Below the pieces are notes generated by a model, which searched no databases, was not told the DNA's origin, and worked only from the letters and a program-made list of their open reading frames with translations. DNA of 64,000 nucleotides from NCBI GenBank assembly GCA_035651455.1, contig DASRFR010000047.1:434001-498000 (forward strand), written 5' to 3'. The number at the start of each line of letters is the position of its first letter. Positions within the stretch are counted from its first letter, which is position 1. Made by a program: the position numbers and the translations under genes. The stretch is from DASRFR01 sp035651455 (GTDB taxonomy: Bacteria; Acidobacteriota; Terriglobia; Terriglobales; Acidobacteriaceae). Shown piece by piece: positions 36,322 through 45,128 of the stretch.

Positions 36322-36957
36322 ATGAAACGCACGATCGTGCTTTTTGCTGCGCTGGCTGCAGCGATGTTGCTTTCCACTTCGGCATTAGGGCAGGACGAGA
36401 AGCCACTGGGTGACTACGCGCGCTCCGTGCGCAAACAACAGCCGCCACAAAAGGCGCACGAGGGCAAGCGCTTCGACAACGACAACTTGCCGCAGAACAC
36501 CACCATCAACGTGGTCGGCCAGGCTCCCGCCGAAACCAAGGACAGCGCCAACCCGGACCAGCCAGTTGCGGACGCCTCTGCTGACGCCAATGCTGCGGAC
36601 GCGAACAAAGACCAGGGCGAAAAAAAAGCTGCGGGAGTTCCGGCGGGCGATGATGCTGCGGCGAAGAACGCTCAGAATGACGAGTGGAAGAAAAACATTG
36701 GCGCACAGAAAGACCAGATCGACCTGCTGACCCGCGAACTGGACGTTTTACAACGCGAGTACCGCCTGCGGGCTGCTGCCATGTACGCGGACGTCGGCAA
36801 TCGGCTCCGCAACTCGGCCGATTGGGACAAGCAGGACGCCGAGTACAAGCAGAAGATTGCCGATAAGCAAAAGGCGGTGGACGAGGCCAAGCAGAAGCTC
36901 GACGACATGCAGGAACAGGCCCGTAAGGCGGGAGTGCCGTCGTCTGCGCGCGAATAG
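36322..36957 (+). CDS. Secreted coiled-coil protein, 211 aa
   Basis: A signal peptide (about 1-23, ending ALGQ) leads to an Asp/Ala/Pro-rich disordered stretch (about 25-120) and then a long charged coiled coil (about 122-200; LTRELDVLQREYRLRAAAMYADVGNRL) ending in a short tail. Not recognised by family. It lies downstream of pilD and the PAS protein, so a periplasmic role with the pilus is possible but unproven. An A8 run (GAAAAAAAAG) inside the linker is a potential slippage site. Confidence 0.7.
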   Translation: MKRTIVLFAALAAAMLLSTSALGQDEKPLGDYARSVRKQQPPQKAHEGKRFDNDNLPQNTTINVVGQAPAETKDSANPDQPVADASADANAADANKDQGEKKAAGVPAGDDAAAKNAQNDEWKKNIGAQKDQIDLLTRELDVLQREYRLRAAAMYADVGNRLRNSADWDKQDAEYKQKIADKQKAVDEAKQKLDDMQEQARKAGVPSSARE

Positions 36958-36989
36958 CCGGTTCGCAAAAGACAGATTATAGGCTCGGA

Positions 36990-37020
36990 AAGCGGGACCG
37001 CGACTTCAGTGGTTCCGCTT
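36990..37020. terminator. Terminator-like hairpin between convergent genes
   Basis: A 10-bp stem with one G.T pair (AAGCGGGACC 36990-36999, GGTTCCGCTT 37011-37020) and an 11-nt loop lies between converging stops at 36957 and 37030. On the plus strand a short T-rich patch follows after 5 nt. Confidence 0.45.
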
Positions 37021-37029
37021 CGTGCTTTT

Positions 37030-37302
37030 CTAGGCTTGCTTTTGCTTGCCCAGAATCTTTCTTGCCATCCACAGCGGTGCTACAAAGACGTGCGCCGGAT
37101 TCGTCAGGAATGCCGGCTTGTTTCCTTCAATCAGGTGGCCAAGCCATGCCAGCGAAAATGCCAACGGGATCAGCAGCAGGCCAATGATCCAGTGATACCA
37201 GACCACGACCAGCGAAGAAAATCCCACCGGTATGGCGATCATGTGCAGAGCGCGATTGACCGGATGATTATGCGCGCCGTCGTAATGCGAATAGAGGCCC
37301 AT
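37030..37302 (-). CDS. DUF962/Mpo1-like membrane protein
   Basis: A 90-residue two-helix protein. GLYSHYDGAHNHPVNRALHMIAIPVG and the later LGHLIEGNKPAFLTNP are the DUF962 (Mpo1-like) signatures, whose His residues bind Fe2+ in yeast Mpo1, an alpha-oxidation dioxygenase for 2-hydroxy fatty acids. The conserved histidines are present, but the protein is shorter than Mpo1, so enzyme activity is only inferred. Confidence 0.8.
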   Translation of the reverse strand: MGLYSHYDGAHNHPVNRALHMIAIPVGFSSLVVVWYHWIIGLLLIPLAFSLAWLGHLIEGNKPAFLTNPAHVFVAPLWMARKILGKQKQA

Positions 37303-37369
37303 TCAGCACCCCAGGTATGCAGTTGTCGACTCGCGGATTATAAGCTCTTCGAGTCCGGAGCGGAGACGG

Positions 37370-38653
37370 CTATCGTGACGCGTGAAGCGAGGGAGCACGA
37401 TCGTGCGCGCCATCGTCGTGCGCAGTGGCATCGGGCGCGACGGGCACATGGTCTCTGGATAAAACGCGCTCAAACACCTCGTTCGACAGCAGGCGGCCGA
37501 GCTGAGTCAGCCGGATACTGGTGCCATGTCTCTCTAGCAGCCCGGCGTCGGCGCACTCGGCGAACAAAGATCCATAATCAGCCTGCAGTGCGCTTCCCTG
37601 CTCGATCACGCCCAGATCAACACCACGGTTCAGCCTTAGCCCTAGAAACAGCGTTTCCTCCAACGAGGCCCGGTAGGATACCGGAATCCGCGACGGCGGA
37701 GCGCCGGCCGTGAAGTCCTCGAGAGACTCGGGCGTGGAGAAGCGCACTGCGGTTGTGCGATCTTCGCGATTGGCGCCCGAATCTGCGCGTTGCGACACGG
37801 CATCGGCGTACAACATGGAGTGAGCATCGACGCCAAAGCCAAGGTAAGGCTGACGCGTCCAGTACTTCAGGTTGTGGCGCGACTCGAAACCGCTGCGGGC
37901 GAAGTTCGAGATCTCATACTGCCCCAGCCCGGCGGCATTGAGCGCCTCGCAAGCGGCAAGGTAAAAATCGGCGATTGCGTCCTGGTCGGGAACATGATGA
38001 GCGAGGTATTTGGTTCCGCCCGCGATCAACTCACGGCCCAAACGTGAATCCTCGTCGACCTCCAGCATGTAAACGCTGACGTGCGGCGCTCCGGTTGCGA
38101 TCGCCTGCTGCAGCGAATATGCCCAGCTCTCACTGCTCTGGTGCGGCAACCCGGCGATGAGATCGACGTTGATGTTCGTCAGGCCCGCGGAGCGGAGGCG
38201 CTCGATGTCTTTGAACACCGTGGCTTGAGTGTGCAGACGCCCGATGGCCGCGGCTTCACGGTCGACAAATGACTGCACACCGAGGCTGACGCGGTTCACG
38301 CCGCAACGGCAGAGCGCGTCGATGAAGTCGCCACTAAGCGTGCCCGGAGCGCATTCCACGGTGACTTCCGCAGCCGGGTCGCAATGAAAATTTTGCTGAA
38401 TCGTGACAAACAGCCGTTCCAGCTGTGCTACATCCAGAAGAGATGGGGTTCCGCCGCCCAGGTAAATAGAGTCAACCGCTCGATCGAAACGGCCGCCCAG
38501 GGCGGGTGCCAGATGGGATGCGTCGGCGATGTCCCGGCAAACGCGGTCAATATAGCGCGTAAATAGCCAACGGGAAAAGACGCCGGAGGCGAAGTTGCAG
38601 TAGGTACACTTGGTCCGGCAAAAAGGCACGGAGATGTAGAGGCCCAGCGCCAT
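37370..38653 (-). CDS. hemW: HemW-like radical SAM heme chaperone
   Basis: About 427 residues from ATG 38653. The frame is open for 250 codons further upstream but that part overlaps the fabF-like gene in antisense. The radical SAM cluster is C12-x3-C16-x2-C19 (VPFCRTKCTYC), where HemW has a CNFxS-type continuation rather than the extra Cys of true HemN. IYLGGGTPSLL, ECAPGTL, RVSLGVQSF and NVDLIAGLPHQ follow, with the C-terminal HemN domain. HemW inserts heme into respiratory proteins; no oxygen-independent coproporphyrinogen oxidase is implied. Confidence 0.88.
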   Translation of the reverse strand: MALGLYISVPFCRTKCTYCNFASGVFSRWLFTRYIDRVCRDIADASHLAPALGGRFDRAVDSIYLGGGTPSLLDVAQLERLFVTIQQNFHCDPAAEVTVECAPGTLSGDFIDALCRCGVNRVSLGVQSFVDREAAAIGRLHTQATVFKDIERLRSAGLTNINVDLIAGLPHQSSESWAYSLQQAIATGAPHVSVYMLEVDEDSRLGRELIAGGTKYLAHHVPDQDAIADFYLAACEALNAAGLGQYEISNFARSGFESRHNLKYWTRQPYLGFGVDAHSMLYADAVSQRADSGANREDRTTAVRFSTPESLEDFTAGAPPSRIPVSYRASLEETLFLGLRLNRGVDLGVIEQGSALQADYGSLFAECADAGLLERHGTSIRLTQLGRLLSNEVFERVLSRDHVPVAPDATAHDDGAHDRAPSLHASR

Positions 38654-38869
38654 TCTTCGATTATCCCATTTTGCCGTGACGAAGCGCTGCGCCAGTGCAT
38701 CACAAGAGAGAATTACCTGTAGAATGTGCCGGCTCGGTTGTTGGTCAGCGGGATGGGGCCGAGTGACAAGTTCGCGTCCTGTGGGATACATCGTCGCAGA
38801 GACGCCCGCTTTATGGATTGACCATGCGCACACAGCAACCGGCCGCATGGAACGGAACCATTGGCTCAA

Positions 38870-40120
38870 ATGCTTGCACGCGTCGTCATCACCGGAATGG
38901 GTGTGGTAAGCCCGAATGGCATCGGCAAAGAGGCTTTCTGCCGTGCGATCCTCGCCGGCAAGTCGGGAGTCAAACGCATTTCGCGTTTCGATCCAGCGGC
39001 GCTTCCGGTGCACATTGCGGGTGAGATTCCGGAATTCGATGAACTCGCGTGGGTCGACGCGAAAGAGCGCAAGCACGTTTCGCGAGTGGTCCCGCTCGCC
39101 ATTGCCGCCTCGACAGAAGCGCTTGCCGATGCCGGCCTCGACCCTGCATCGATGTCGCTGGACGAACAGCGCAAGATGGGAGTGATTCTCGGCTCGGGCG
39201 GAGGAGCGCAGGAATTTTCCGAAGAGCAATACCGCCTCTGGCATGCGGACCGGGTGAAGCAAGTCAGCCTGTTCTGCATTCCCAGCGGAACCATCGGTAC
39301 GACATCCAGTGAAGTCAGCATGAGATTCGGCCTGCGCGGATTCAGTCACGTGGTGACTACGAGCTGCGCCTCTTCCACGGACGCCTTGGGCTACGCGTAC
39401 CAGCACATTCAGACGGGGATGCTGCCCATGTTCCTGGTAGGTGGCGTGGACTCAACCATCACGCCGGGCATCATCAAGGGCTACAGCCTGATGCGCGCGC
39501 TGACCCAAGCCTGGAACCACGCGCCGGAACGCGCGTCCCGGCCGTTCTCGGCCGACCGCAGCGGATTCGTACTGGCGGAAGGCTCATGGATGTTCGTGCT
39601 CGAGGAGTACGAACACGCCAAGGCGCGCGGCGCCCGCCTCTACGCCGAAGTAACCGGCTACGCGTCCACCTGCGAGGCGTTTCATCGCGTCCGGCTGCGA
39701 GAGGACGCGGAAGAACCCGCGCGCGCGGTTACGCTCGCCATGCAGGAAGCGGGGATTACGGCGGCCGATGTGGATTACGTAAACCTGCACGGCACTTCTA
39801 CGGAAATGAACGATAAGATCGAAACTCGGGCGCTCAAACTCGCCTTGGGCCCGCATGCCTACGAGGTTCCGATGTCGGCATTGAAGTCGCAGATCGGCCA
39901 TGCCCAGGGCGCATGCGGGGCGGCAGGCCTGGCGGCCACCCTCGTCGCCATGCAGCACGGAGAGATTCCCCCCACCATTAACCTCGATGTCCCCGATCCA
40001 GAGTGCGACCTGGACTATGTTCCCCAGCCGGGCCGGAAAGTGCAGGTTGAGCACGCGGTGTGCAATTGCGTGGCATTCGGGTCGAAGAACTCGGCGCTGG
40101 TAATCCGGCGCGTGGTTTGA
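38870..40120 (+). CDS. Beta-ketoacyl-ACP synthase II-like (FabF type)
   Basis: A thiolase-fold condensing enzyme for fatty-acid or polyketide elongation. The triad is C166 (TTSCASS), H307 (NLHGTST) and H344 (KSQIGHAQGA). ARVVITGMGVVSPNGIG at the N-terminus suggests ATG 38870 as start, although TTG 38861 is in frame. About 416 residues. No acyl carrier protein or other fab gene is next to it, so a specialised condensation (branched or hydroxy fatty acid, or secondary metabolite) is possible. Confidence 0.88.
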   Translation: MLARVVITGMGVVSPNGIGKEAFCRAILAGKSGVKRISRFDPAALPVHIAGEIPEFDELAWVDAKERKHVSRVVPLAIAASTEALADAGLDPASMSLDEQRKMGVILGSGGGAQEFSEEQYRLWHADRVKQVSLFCIPSGTIGTTSSEVSMRFGLRGFSHVVTTSCASSTDALGYAYQHIQTGMLPMFLVGGVDSTITPGIIKGYSLMRALTQAWNHAPERASRPFSADRSGFVLAEGSWMFVLEEYEHAKARGARLYAEVTGYASTCEAFHRVRLREDAEEPARAVTLAMQEAGITAADVDYVNLHGTSTEMNDKIETRALKLALGPHAYEVPMSALKSQIGHAQGACGAAGLAATLVAMQHGEIPPTINLDVPDPECDLDYVPQPGRKVQVEHAVCNCVAFGSKNSALVIRRVV

Positions 40121-40204
40121 CGGCCGAATCTTGGCTGGTCTCTTCTGTCATGATTTGTAAAAGACACTGACTCTGCCTGCTTGTTGTGCTCTAATTTTGG
40201 CGTT

Positions 40205-41350
40205 ATGTTTACGCCCAAGTGCTGGTACACGATTTCTCTTTGCCTGTGCAGCGTGTTCTTCTTTGGGCTTTCCCTCGCCCGTGCCGCGGATGCCGATAAT
40301 ACGCCGCAGTATTTCCTGCGACTGGAGAGAGGCACGCGCTCCGAAGATGTGTGCGTGCTGGTCCGGAGTGACGGCCAGTTTCACCTGGAGCGCATCGCGC
40401 CCGGCGTCTTCCAACGCCGCATCTACGAAGGTACGTTCCCGGCGGACCAGGTCGCCCAGCTGCGGCAGATGCTCGACAATGACAAGCTGAAGAGCGCCAC
40501 CCAGCAGCAGATCAAAATGGAATTGGTAAACGAAGACCAGGACCAACTGCTACTGGCGATCAATCGTGCAACCGGGTGGCAAACTCTGCACTTTCCCAGC
40601 GGGGCCAGCCGCAAGCCGTACAAAGACTCTCTCGATCCGCTTCTGAAGTGGTTGGACCGCGCCAAACAACAGCAGCACGCGATTCCATATGCGGTTGCAA
40701 ATCGCTGCATACCGCCGGAGGGCGTGAATGGCCAGTCGCAGACTGCCAGCGCAAGCTCAAACCCTTCGACCAACGGAGCGGCGGCAGAAATCAAGGGGTC
40801 GGAAAAGAATCCGTATCTCGTGCGGTGGGTGGAAGATTACACCTCTACATCGCAGCAAAATACCACGTCAATCGAGACCATGCGGAAAGTTAGTGTTGAT
40901 GCAGAAGTGGAACGCACCTGCATGATTGTCTACAACTCGGGAAAATACCGCGTGGAAAAAACCAAGCAGCTGCTGAACGATAAACCGCGCTCGCAGGTAT
41001 TCCTGAATTCGCTGAGCCAGGGCCAGATTGCCGAGCTCAAGCAGTTGTTGTCGGATCCGCAAGTGGCAAACCTGGAGCACACGACGGATGCCGTAGTTGG
41101 AGGCATTCGCGAAGGTGACATCATCAACCTCGACATTCCGCGCGCACAGCGCACGCAAGTGCTGAGCTTCGCCACCCGCTTCGGCGTGCGCACGCAGGCG
41201 ATCGGGATGAAAGACAACCTCACCACGCAGGTGGACGAAGAACTCAACAATATCAAGCCGCTGCGCAAATGGCTGAAGTCGAACGTGGAGGACAAGAAGG
41301 GATCAGCTGCGAAAGACGAAGCCGCGAATACCTGCCTCCCGGAAAAGTGA
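40205..41350 (+). CDS. Secreted protein with internally duplicated domain
   Basis: About 381 residues with a signal peptide (about 1-24, ending ARAA). Two related halves: the first has YFLRLERGTRSEDVC...FPADQVAQLRQMLDNDKLK (about 30-120), the second VERTCMIVYNSGKYRVEK...LSQGQIAELKQLLSDPQVA (about 235-300). They share the order strand, strand, then helix ending in QLxxxLxDxxL. Ser/Asn/Thr-rich linker between them. Not recognised by family. Two Cys-containing strands suggest a periplasmic fold. ATG 40205 is chosen because it places the signal peptide at the N-terminus. Confidence 0.65.
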   Translation: MFTPKCWYTISLCLCSVFFFGLSLARAADADNTPQYFLRLERGTRSEDVCVLVRSDGQFHLERIAPGVFQRRIYEGTFPADQVAQLRQMLDNDKLKSATQQQIKMELVNEDQDQLLLAINRATGWQTLHFPSGASRKPYKDSLDPLLKWLDRAKQQQHAIPYAVANRCIPPEGVNGQSQTASASSNPSTNGAAAEIKGSEKNPYLVRWVEDYTSTSQQNTTSIETMRKVSVDAEVERTCMIVYNSGKYRVEKTKQLLNDKPRSQVFLNSLSQGQIAELKQLLSDPQVANLEHTTDAVVGGIREGDIINLDIPRAQRTQVLSFATRFGVRTQAIGMKDNLTTQVDEELNNIKPLRKWLKSNVEDKKGSAAKDEAANTCLPEK

Positions 41351-41388
41351 AGTGGGTGGGCAGATAGTTACAACCGGTAATTTGAAAG

Positions 41389-41411
41389 TGCGGCTGAAAG
41401 ATTTAGCCGCA
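41389..41411. terminator. Hairpin between convergent genes
   Basis: A perfect 7-bp inverted repeat (TGCGGCT 41389-41395, AGCCGCA 41405-41411) with a 9-nt loop, midway between the converging stops at 41350 and 41441. T-runs are short, so termination strength is uncertain. Confidence 0.35.
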
Positions 41412-41440
41412 GCGGCAGCTTGCAGGGACAGAACGGCCCG

Positions 41441-42049
41441 CTAATAGAACAGATACTTTCTCCACTTATCGTCCGAGCGGCCCATCAGACGCATGATATG
41501 GCGGCTGGTGTGGAGGTTGAATGCGCGGGGCTCGCGCATCAGGTTCATGTTGGCTTCGTCGGGTAATTGATTGCCCTTGCGCCGGTTGCAGGCGTGGCAG
41601 CATGCCACCAGGTTCTCCCAGGTAGATGAGCCGCCGCGAGACCGGGGAATCACATGGTCGAGGGTGAGCTCGCTTGATGGCAGCACGGTTCCGCAATACT
41701 GGCAGCAGTTGCGGTCGCGCAGGAGAATATTCTTACGGGAAAGCGCCCGGCTCTGGTGCGGAATGCGCCGGTATTCAAGCAGGCGAATGACGGAAGGCAC
41801 ACGGATGGCCAGCCGCGAGGCATGAAGGTAATGCCCGTTCTCCTCTTCGGCCATGGCCACGCCCTTCAGCACCAGCACGATTGCTCTCCGCGCTGCGCAC
41901 ACATTGATTGGCTCATAGGACGCGTTCAGCACCAGGACCGGCGCGTGAAGCGCATACCCATCGCTCTCCTGGTGGGCTCCGACGACCAAGACGGGAGGCA
42001 TCGCATTCGGCTTCCCTACCCCGAACGGGTTGTGCATTCGTCCTGACAT
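41441..42049 (-). CDS. HNH endonuclease-domain protein
   Basis: A 202-residue protein. The C-terminal half is an HNH nuclease: C116-x2-C119 (CQYCG), LTLDHVIPRSRGG (H132), WENL with N146, and C151-x2-C154 (CHAC) completing a structural zinc. The N-terminal half (about 35-95; PVLVLNASYEPINVC, ALSRKNILLRD) is typical of the widespread bacterial HNH group of unknown role, perhaps in DNA repair. It is not next to any restriction or mobile gene. Confidence 0.88.
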   Translation of the reverse strand: MSGRMHNPFGVGKPNAMPPVLVVGAHQESDGYALHAPVLVLNASYEPINVCAARRAIVLVLKGVAMAEEENGHYLHASRLAIRVPSVIRLLEYRRIPHQSRALSRKNILLRDRNCCQYCGTVLPSSELTLDHVIPRSRGGSSTWENLVACCHACNRRKGNQLPDEANMNLMREPRAFNLHTSRHIMRLMGRSDDKWRKYLFY

Positions 42050-42101
42050 ACGCGGCTACATCAACCAACCAGATTTTGCCAAAGCGGCGTAATCCACGAT
42101 T

Positions 42102-43043
42102 TCATCCATGCGCCGCCATGGAGAGATGATTCGCTTCCTCGTCACGCGGAGATGCGGCCCCCTGGACTTCGGCTCGCAAGGTCCGAGCTACGGTGGCCAC
42201 CCATACTTTGTGCGCGCCAGCCTTGCGCAGGACGCGAGCGCACTCGGAAACCGTGGTCCCAGTCGTGAACACATCATCGACCAGCAGGATCTCGCGTTCC
42301 GACACGCTCTCCGGCTGGAGCACTCGAAAAGCCCCGCGCAGGTTCTCCCGCCGCTGATGCCGCGAAAGGCCAATCTGCGACGCAGTCTCGCGTTGCCGCT
42401 CCAGTACTCCGGCGCTTAATTCCAGCCTATTCCCGGCGGGCAAAAGCTTCAGCGACACCCGCGCAATCAACTCCGACTGGTTGAATCCGCGTTGCCGCAG
42501 CTTGCGCGCGTGCAAAGGAACGGGGATCACCAGCAGTTTTGTCTCGCCAAAGCTGGGCTGCAGATCGCTAATGGTTTCCGCCAGCATCCTGCCCAATATG
42601 TTAGATGCGGGTCGGACCTGCTGATACTTCAGCAGGTGGATCAATTCCCGCAGACCGCCATCATAGCTGCCATAAGCCGCAGCCTTTACGAAGGGCGGAG
42701 TTGCATGCTGACAAAGACCGCAACGGATCTCGCCCCGTTCGCCCGCCCATGAATACGGCCCCGCCAGTCCTTCGCCGCAGATGGAGCACACGCCGACGGC
42801 AATGGGCCGCATAGCGTCAAGGCACTCGTCACAGACGGGAAGACGCGAGATGTTAATGAGGGGGCTACCGCAAAGGCGGCAATCAGACGGAAACAGGGTT
42901 GCGAAAAGGCTTTGGGCTATTCGTTCCGCCCAGGAGACGATAGCAGGGCTTGCGCTTGCGGTGTTTAACTTGGCAGACCGACTTAGGTTCCGGCTACTGC
43001 TGAAGACGTTCCTCCCCTCGTCCGGCAGGTTTCGGGGCTCCAA
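42102..43043 (-). CDS. comF: ComF-family phosphoribosyltransferase-like protein
   Basis: Homologue of the competence protein ComF, thought to help single-stranded DNA enter the cytoplasm. Zinc-finger cysteines: C55/C58, C71/C74, C86/C89 and C108/C111. The phosphoribosyltransferase part has PVPLHARKLRQRGFNQSELIA and the PRPP motif VDDVFTTGTT (255-264). Length (313) exceeds the usual 230 or so; the first 40 residues look non-conserved, so an internal start is possible. Confidence 0.85.
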   Translation of the reverse strand: MEPRNLPDEGRNVFSSSRNLSRSAKLNTASASPAIVSWAERIAQSLFATLFPSDCRLCGSPLINISRLPVCDECLDAMRPIAVGVCSICGEGLAGPYSWAGERGEIRCGLCQHATPPFVKAAAYGSYDGGLRELIHLLKYQQVRPASNILGRMLAETISDLQPSFGETKLLVIPVPLHARKLRQRGFNQSELIARVSLKLLPAGNRLELSAGVLERQRETASQIGLSRHQRRENLRGAFRVLQPESVSEREILLVDDVFTTGTTVSECARVLRKAGAHKVWVATVARTLRAEVQGAASPRDEEANHLSMAAHG

Positions 43044-43114
43044 CCGGGCGAATTCCTTTCAGTATAGCCGCGCCGTGTGGGCCACGCAATTGCAATGGCG
43101 GAACCCAAAAGGGC

Positions 43115-44122
43115 ATGGCCGGATTGTTGCTATGGTACCTTCATGTCTCGCCATTGCATGGCCGGAGGCCGCATATCCGATCACCGCTCCGCAAGCTGCT
43201 AATCGCGCTGGCGCCGCTGTTTGTGCTGGCGCAAGTGCTGTGTGCGCAAGCGAACATCCCCGAATGGTGCCGTCCACTGCCGCGTCCCGAGTACAAGGGC
43301 CTGCAACGCGTAGCGGTTCACGACAATTGGTTTGAAGTGTACAAAGTCGCGGCCGGAGTGTTCGCTATCTACGAACCCCACCAGTCGGAAGAGACTATCA
43401 GCTATCTAATTACGGGCAACCAGAAAGCCCTGCTCTTCGACACAGGCATGGGCATCAGCGACCTGAAGAAGTTGACGGCGGAACTGACCCGCTTGCCAAT
43501 CGTCGTCGCGAACTCGCATACGCATAACGATCATGTCGGCGATAACTGGCAGTTCGCAACCATATACGCGATGGACACCGACTTCACTCGCAAGAACGCG
43601 CAGGGCTCGCGACAAGATGCGCAGGCTGAAATCGCCGCCGACCAGATTTGCGGCAGTCTGCCCAAAGGGTTCGATCGCAAAAGCTATGCCACAAGACCGT
43701 GGAAGATTACGTCCTATATCCAAGATGGAAGCCGCATCGACCTGGGTGGGCGAACACTCGAGTTGCTGGCCACACCCGGGCACACGCCGGACGCTATTTC
43801 TCTTCTCGATCGCGGCAACGGATTGCTGTTCACGGGTGACACGTATTATCCCGCAACAATATGGCTGTACCGTCCAGAGACCGACTTCGCGGCCTACGAC
43901 GCATCGATTCGCCGACTGGCAGCGCTGGCGCCACAGGTGAAAAGGGTTTTGGGCGCACACAACATTCCGGTCGCGCCACCTTCGGTGCTGCCTCGGCTGG
44001 TGACCGCATTTGAGGCGGTCCGCGACGGAAAAGTCAGGGCTACTCCCGCCGCGCCGGGAGAGGTCATCTACAAAGTGGACGAATTCTCTTTTCGCATGCG
44101 TGCGCCGGAAGCGAAGCATTGA
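43115..44122 (+). CDS. Secreted metallo-beta-lactamase-fold hydrolase
   Basis: A 335-residue protein with a long basic N-region and a hydrophobic core (about 27-44, ending VLCAQ), probably a signal peptide. The metal site is SHTHNDHVGD (H135, H137, D139, H140); TPGHTPDAISLLD and LFTGDTYYP complete the fold, and GAHN supplies a late His. Substrate unknown; similar secreted proteins hydrolyse lactones or beta-lactams. It is divergent from comF with a 71-nt gap. Confidence 0.82.
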   Translation: MAGLLLWYLHVSPLHGRRPHIRSPLRKLLIALAPLFVLAQVLCAQANIPEWCRPLPRPEYKGLQRVAVHDNWFEVYKVAAGVFAIYEPHQSEETISYLITGNQKALLFDTGMGISDLKKLTAELTRLPIVVANSHTHNDHVGDNWQFATIYAMDTDFTRKNAQGSRQDAQAEIAADQICGSLPKGFDRKSYATRPWKITSYIQDGSRIDLGGRTLELLATPGHTPDAISLLDRGNGLLFTGDTYYPATIWLYRPETDFAAYDASIRRLAALAPQVKRVLGAHNIPVAPPSVLPRLVTAFEAVRDGKVRATPAAPGEVIYKVDEFSFRMRAPEAKH

Positions 44123-44248
44123 AGCGAACCGCGGGTTCATCGACCAGGCCTGTTCTCGGGTATCATCCAAAGCGCATAAGATGTTTCACCGCCCATGAGG
44201 GACTGAGTTCGTTGGCGCAGACCAAGCAAGCAGGAAGGAGACGCTTCC

Positions 44249-45064
44249 GTGCCGAAGATCAAAGCCAATCACATCACGATGAATTACGACGAGCAAGGAA
44301 CCGGCGAGCCGTTGATCCTCATCCCTTACCTCGCGGCCGATCATGCCTGTTATGCGTTCCAGGTGGCGGAGTATGCGAAGCACTTTCGTTGCATCTCCGT
44401 TGACCTGAGAGGAACGGGCGAGACCGATAAGCCGGATGGGGCGTATTCGACCGAAGTTCTTGCCGACGATATCGCCGCGTTCATGCAAGCCCTCGGCGTG
44501 TCCCGCGCCCACGTGTCCGGGCTATCGCTGGGTGCTGTGATTGGCATGTGGCTGGGGGTGAAACATCCGGAGATGGTTTCTTCGTTGTCCCTGCACAGCG
44601 CCTGGTCCAAGACGGATGCCTTCCTGAAACCTGTCATTCAGAGTCTGCAGATCGTGGCCAAGGCGCTGGACAGCGTTCCTGAAATGGCGATTTTGGCGCT
44701 CTTCCCCTGGTGCTTTACGCCCGAACTGTATTCCGCCAAGCCGGAGTACATCCAATCGTTGTCTGATTTCGTGCGCAGCCGCCCCCCGCAGTCCGTGCCC
44801 AGTTTCCTCCACCAATCGAATGCGGTGATGGCGCACGATGTCGAGGCCCAGTTGAACCGCATCACCTCACCCACCCTGATCACGTTCGGCGCAGAGGATA
44901 TGTTGACATCCACCCGTTTCGCGGACCGCATGAAGGGCGGCATTCGAAATTCCGAGTTGCTGGTATTTGAAGGATGTGCCCACGCGCCCCTCTACGAGAA
45001 CGTAGCGGAGTTCAACCAGAAGACGCTGGGGTTCCTGAGGCGCCAAGCGGGGCAGCGTAATTGA
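44249..45064 (+). CDS. Alpha/beta-hydrolase
   Basis: A 271-residue hydrolase. The nucleophile is S93 in GLSLGAV, with VDLRGTGETDKPDG before it; the acid is probably Asp in TFGAEDMLTS and the base His in GCAHAPLYE. The usual HG oxyanion motif is replaced by PYLAADHACY. It resembles 3-oxoadipate enol-lactonase and related lactonases, but the substrate is unassigned. Start GTG 44249 has AAGGAG 8 nt upstream, a strong ribosome site. Confidence 0.85.
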   Translation: MPKIKANHITMNYDEQGTGEPLILIPYLAADHACYAFQVAEYAKHFRCISVDLRGTGETDKPDGAYSTEVLADDIAAFMQALGVSRAHVSGLSLGAVIGMWLGVKHPEMVSSLSLHSAWSKTDAFLKPVIQSLQIVAKALDSVPEMAILALFPWCFTPELYSAKPEYIQSLSDFVRSRPPQSVPSFLHQSNAVMAHDVEAQLNRITSPTLITFGAEDMLTSTRFADRMKGGIRNSELLVFEGCAHAPLYENVAEFNQKTLGFLRRQAGQRN

Positions 45065-45128
45065 CTGTCGGCGAAGCGCGCCCTCCTGTTATCTTGTACG
45101 TACACAGCCGTTTTCGAGGTCCTCATCG

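Noticed and set aside
38654..39406. 250-codon N-terminal extension of hemW
   Set aside because: HemW proteins begin near the first radical SAM strand; the extension is antisense to the condensing-enzyme gene and has no recognisable domain.
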